The notes beneath the pieces are model-generated. The model was not told the DNA's origin and made no database searches. It saw nothing but the letters and a program-made list of their open reading frames with translations. A program made the translations under genes and the position numbers. From Arcicella lustrica (GTDB lineage Bacteria; Bacteroidota; Bacteroidia; Cytophagales; Spirosomataceae), in NCBI RefSeq assembly GCF_034930985.1, contig NZ_JAYGIM010000008.1, forward strand, positions 186,001 to 250,000: 64,000 nucleotides of DNA, in the 5' to 3' direction. This document shows, in pieces, positions 61,539-64,000 of this stretch; the first letter of the stretch is position 1, and each line of letters begins with the position of its first letter.

Positions 61539-63815
61539 TTATTTTTCTAACCTAATTTTCAACTGACTGTTTGTATAGTCAATCGTACTTACTTGCTTAT
61601 TGACAATTACAGTTTCTGGCTTTTTATCAAGACTAAAAGTGGCAGTAATAATTGGCTGACCACTAACGTTTATATTAAACGTTTTATCTTGCTTCTTTGC
61701 TATAAAAAATAATTTAGAAAGTGAGCTGTACAACGTTTTGTTCTCTTTACGCAAGAAGCTTCCGTAACCAATAAAGTAATCACTTATTTCATTGGGTTTA
61801 TTTTCTGGATAAGTAATACTTGTCAAGTAAGCGTCTGTTGTAAATCCATTAAAGTTTTTGATACTATTTAAGTGCATCAATCGTCCATCTGCTTGTAGAT
61901 TCAAATATACATCGGTTACTTTTCCATTTTGTTTGATGCGTACGCCAATCATTTCATCTCCTTTCAAACGCTCTATTTCTGGAATATTCTTATCGTTTAT
62001 CGAATCTTTTAAAATGATAGCAGTAATAAATTTTGTTTGTCGCATTGGTTCTGGCGAAGCAATACTATAATATTTCTCTTGTTCTTTTACGTTGTCTTCT
62101 TTTGGTGCAAGTATTTCAGACAATACCATTTTCTCTGGAAAATCATGATTAAATCCTGTTTCTACTAAGGTTTCAGGGAAAAGTGGACGTACTAACACAG
62201 CCGCTTTTTTATTCACAATACTGATGTCGCCACGTTCTTTTTTTGATTCTCCTTCTGGATGCAAAAGCCATTCAAATTTACCAGCTTCATAAGCTTTCAC
62301 ATCATCAATCACTAGAATTACTTTGCCTAGCCATAAAAAATGACGGAAATTCCTAGCATAAATACTTGATGTTGGCCCTGTACCATTCGCCATCACATAT
62401 TTAATATCGCCAGCATCAAGCAATTCGCTCATTTCACCACGCAATGGAGAACCTCCGTATTGTTGTTCTTTTGGTTGATATTTTCCATTGAAAGTAAGTA
62501 CATTATGAGCAGGGCTTTGGAAAAAATACTCTGGATATTCTTTTGTGCCATAACTGCTATTGCCAGCATCTTTAATCACAGCTTCGCCTTTATGAAACAA
62601 TATAAATGAATTAGCATCTGCATGTGAGTGATTCCAAGTATGCCCTGACTTTATGCCTAGCATGGTAGCATTTTTCTCCCAAGAAGTCCGCATGGTCGTC
62701 CAGTCCATATCTTCAAAAATTTCGGACGTAGGTAAGTTCGGTAAAACAGGAGCTTTACTCATGTCTGGATGATACAGAATGCCCAAAGGTGCATTTTTGA
62801 ACAAGCCCTCACGATGTTGAAAATTCTCTATTTGGTTCAAATACCACAAAGCATTTGGATTTTGATAGCCTAATGCCCAAAGTAATTTCACAGGGCGTTC
62901 GCCTGCTATATTTTTATGACTATCTCCAAAATTCAATGAGTAAAGCATTCCATCACGTGGATAAGCCACGTGCATAAAGAAATTAGGAATGTTTTTCAAT
63001 AGTGAAATTTCGGGTTGTTTTACTTTGGGAAGTACATTCTGATGAGCTAAACGAAAGAACAAGTATTCAGATACTCCGAAAGCAGCATAATTTACACTTT
63101 CGTACATTCCTCCTTTGGCGTCCCAAGTTTTTGGTTTTGCTTGCAATTGGTCTCCAGCAAAACCAAACCATTCTTTTGATGCTTGATTCATTTCTTCAAT
63201 CCAAGCATTTACTTCTGGGGCATCGTCTTTAATAGCCAACGAAGCCACTCCAGCCATATACACACAGGCTGTCCACCAGTTATGCCCCATAGAGTTTAAA
63301 CTATGAATACGGTTTTCGGGCAAAAGCCATTCGTTGACGGCTGGACGGATTCCCATTCGCATCACACCATCAACGATTGTCTTTCGCTCTTCTTTGCTTA
63401 ATTCATTATAAACACCTTCTAATCCCATCGCTACATTCCAACAGTTTTCAGCCGTCTTTAAATCTGAAGACCAAGCAGGTTGGCGTTTTAGCATTTCTGG
63501 ATTCGACCAAGTAGTGCGTGTACACAAATCCAGCAAAAGGGTTTTGGTTTTATCTGCATACTTTTTTTCACCTGTAACCAAATAGGCTAACGATAGATAA
63601 TCAATTTTACCGTAATCTTTTTTTGTCAAAAGTATATTTGCCTCCGAAAGTATATCGTTCCAATTATTCTTGAATTCTTCTTCCGTAGTAATCCTCTGTT
63701 TTAGTAAATCAACCCTATCTTTGGTGAAGTACAGGTTTTGATGCTTTTGAGCAAAGCTTGTTATTGAAAAATAACAACAAATAGTAACGAGGAAGAGTAT
63801 CTGTTTTACTTTCAT
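61539..63815 (-). CDS. Heparinase II/III-type polysaccharide lyase
   Basis: The 758-residue exported protein (signal core ending ITSFAQ) has an N-terminal alpha-toroid (about residues 30-350) with the NSMGHNWWTACVYMAGVASL block, and a heparinase II/III-like beta-sandwich (about 375-620) with HTWNHSHADANSFILFHKGE and QSPAHNVLTFNGKYQP. Such lyases cleave uronic-acid polymers by beta-elimination. The exact polysaccharide (alginate, pectic or glycosaminoglycan-like) cannot be fixed, and no PL family number is claimed. Esterase and DUF4861 genes downstream support a uronate-rich target. Confidence 0.87.
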   Translation of the reverse strand: MKVKQILFLVTICCYFSITSFAQKHQNLYFTKDRVDLLKQRITTEEEFKNNWNDILSEANILLTKKDYGKIDYLSLAYLVTGEKKYADKTKTLLLDLCTRTTWSNPEMLKRQPAWSSDLKTAENCWNVAMGLEGVYNELSKEERKTIVDGVMRMGIRPAVNEWLLPENRIHSLNSMGHNWWTACVYMAGVASLAIKDDAPEVNAWIEEMNQASKEWFGFAGDQLQAKPKTWDAKGGMYESVNYAAFGVSEYLFFRLAHQNVLPKVKQPEISLLKNIPNFFMHVAYPRDGMLYSLNFGDSHKNIAGERPVKLLWALGYQNPNALWYLNQIENFQHREGLFKNAPLGILYHPDMSKAPVLPNLPTSEIFEDMDWTTMRTSWEKNATMLGIKSGHTWNHSHADANSFILFHKGEAVIKDAGNSSYGTKEYPEYFFQSPAHNVLTFNGKYQPKEQQYGGSPLRGEMSELLDAGDIKYVMANGTGPTSSIYARNFRHFLWLGKVILVIDDVKAYEAGKFEWLLHPEGESKKERGDISIVNKKAAVLVRPLFPETLVETGFNHDFPEKMVLSEILAPKEDNVKEQEKYYSIASPEPMRQTKFITAIILKDSINDKNIPEIERLKGDEMIGVRIKQNGKVTDVYLNLQADGRLMHLNSIKNFNGFTTDAYLTSITYPENKPNEISDYFIGYGSFLRKENKTLYSSLSKLFFIAKKQDKTFNINVSGQPIITATFSLDKKPETVIVNKQVSTIDYTNSQLKIRLEK

Positions 63816-63900
63816 TGGTTTTATACTGGTAATAAATTGTTATAATACTTAATTTTTCAACCCTAAACCAATCGAAATCGGCATAGCCTAAATCGTTAAT

Positions 63901-64000
63901 TTAATGGTTATTTCGAAGTTCTGATCTTAATAAATAAGCCAAAACTGGACTTGCATAAAAAGAATTAAAATTATTCTTACCCATTTTCCCATCCACTATG
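63901..64000 (-). CDS. C-terminal end of an unidentified gene (cut by window edge)
   Basis: A minus-strand frame enters from the right edge and stops at 63901, giving the last 32 residues (IVDGKMGKNNFNSFYASPVL, then AYLLRSELRNNH). It is 85 bp upstream of the lyase gene on the same strand. The sequence is coding-like but too short to name. It probably belongs to the same glycan-utilisation cluster. Confidence 0.55.
   Translation of the reverse strand, partial: IVDGKMGKNNFNSFYASPVLAYLLRSELRNNH

Noticed and set aside
1..64000. tRNA, rRNA, riboswitch or CRISPR loci
   Set aside because: Intergenic stretches were read for TPsiC-like GGTTCGA motifs, long conserved RNA cores and regularly spaced repeats; none were seen. 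Very short or divergent RNAs could have been missed.

Overview
The window is a chromosomal piece of a low-GC member of the Bacteroidota, most likely order Cytophagales (Emticicia/Arcicella/Flectobacillus-like; this is an inference from gene content and order, not a database match). Supporting signs are a SusC/RagA-type receptor N-terminus at the left edge, type IX secretion genes porU-porV, a gldE homologue next to mutY-ssb, Bacteroidota-specific families (DUF4292, DUF6702, DUF2795, DUF4861, the 29-residue COX24-like ribosomal protein), TAnnTTTG-type -7 promoter boxes, and almost no Shine-Dalgarno sequences ahead of chromosomal genes. No rRNA, tRNA or CRISPR array was seen.

Layout. 1-6.0 kb: a truncated SusC-like gene, uvrC, a GntR-type regulator and a class A penicillin-binding protein. 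6.4-14.9 kb: a PfkB sugar kinase, a CBS-pair protein, a non-catalytic M16 peptidase homologue, porV and porU of the type IX secretion system, a SprT-like protein and a tiny lipoprotein. 15.1-20.9 kb: a gtrA gene and the complex I membrane-arm genes nuoN, M, L, K on the minus strand, without the other nuo genes. 21.2-27.2 kb: a DnaQ-like exonuclease, then polyprenyl synthase, rhomboid, dxr, rseP and a DUF6702 gene on the plus strand. 27.2-29.8 kb: a type IV restriction pair (mcrC and an EVE-domain mcrB). 29.9-33.4 kb: RNase G, the 29-residue ribosomal protein, a TPR protein and HU. 33.7-37.9 kb: mutY, ssb, gldE and a lipoprotein. 37.9-41.0 kb: an ATP-grasp ligase, leucyl aminopeptidase and DUF2795. 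41.3-47.8 kb: cutC, a large TPR protein, DUF4292, an EnvC-like protein, a TPR membrane protein and ribH. 47.8-51.9 kb: aspartate kinase between two paralogous PIN toxin-antitoxin modules, then serS.

51.9-57.2 kb holds the most unusual locus: one LytTR response regulator followed by four tandem LytS-type membrane histidine kinases. Their sensor (membrane) halves have diverged while their catalytic halves are nearly identical and show a mosaic pattern that points to gene conversion. The spacers between the kinases look like copies of the response-regulator 3' tail, so the duplicated unit seems to have been 'regulator tail plus kinase'. A perfect 23-bp inverted repeat lies just upstream.

57.5-58.9 kb is a complete IS4-family insertion sequence with perfect 25-bp terminal inverted repeats. 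Its transposase appears to be made by a -1 frameshift on A AAA AAA, and its strong Shine-Dalgarno can be hidden in a hairpin. 59.0-64.0 kb is part of a polysaccharide (probably polyuronate) utilisation cluster: DUF4861, an esterase, an MmcQ/YjbR protein, a heparinase II/III-type lyase and the end of one more gene.
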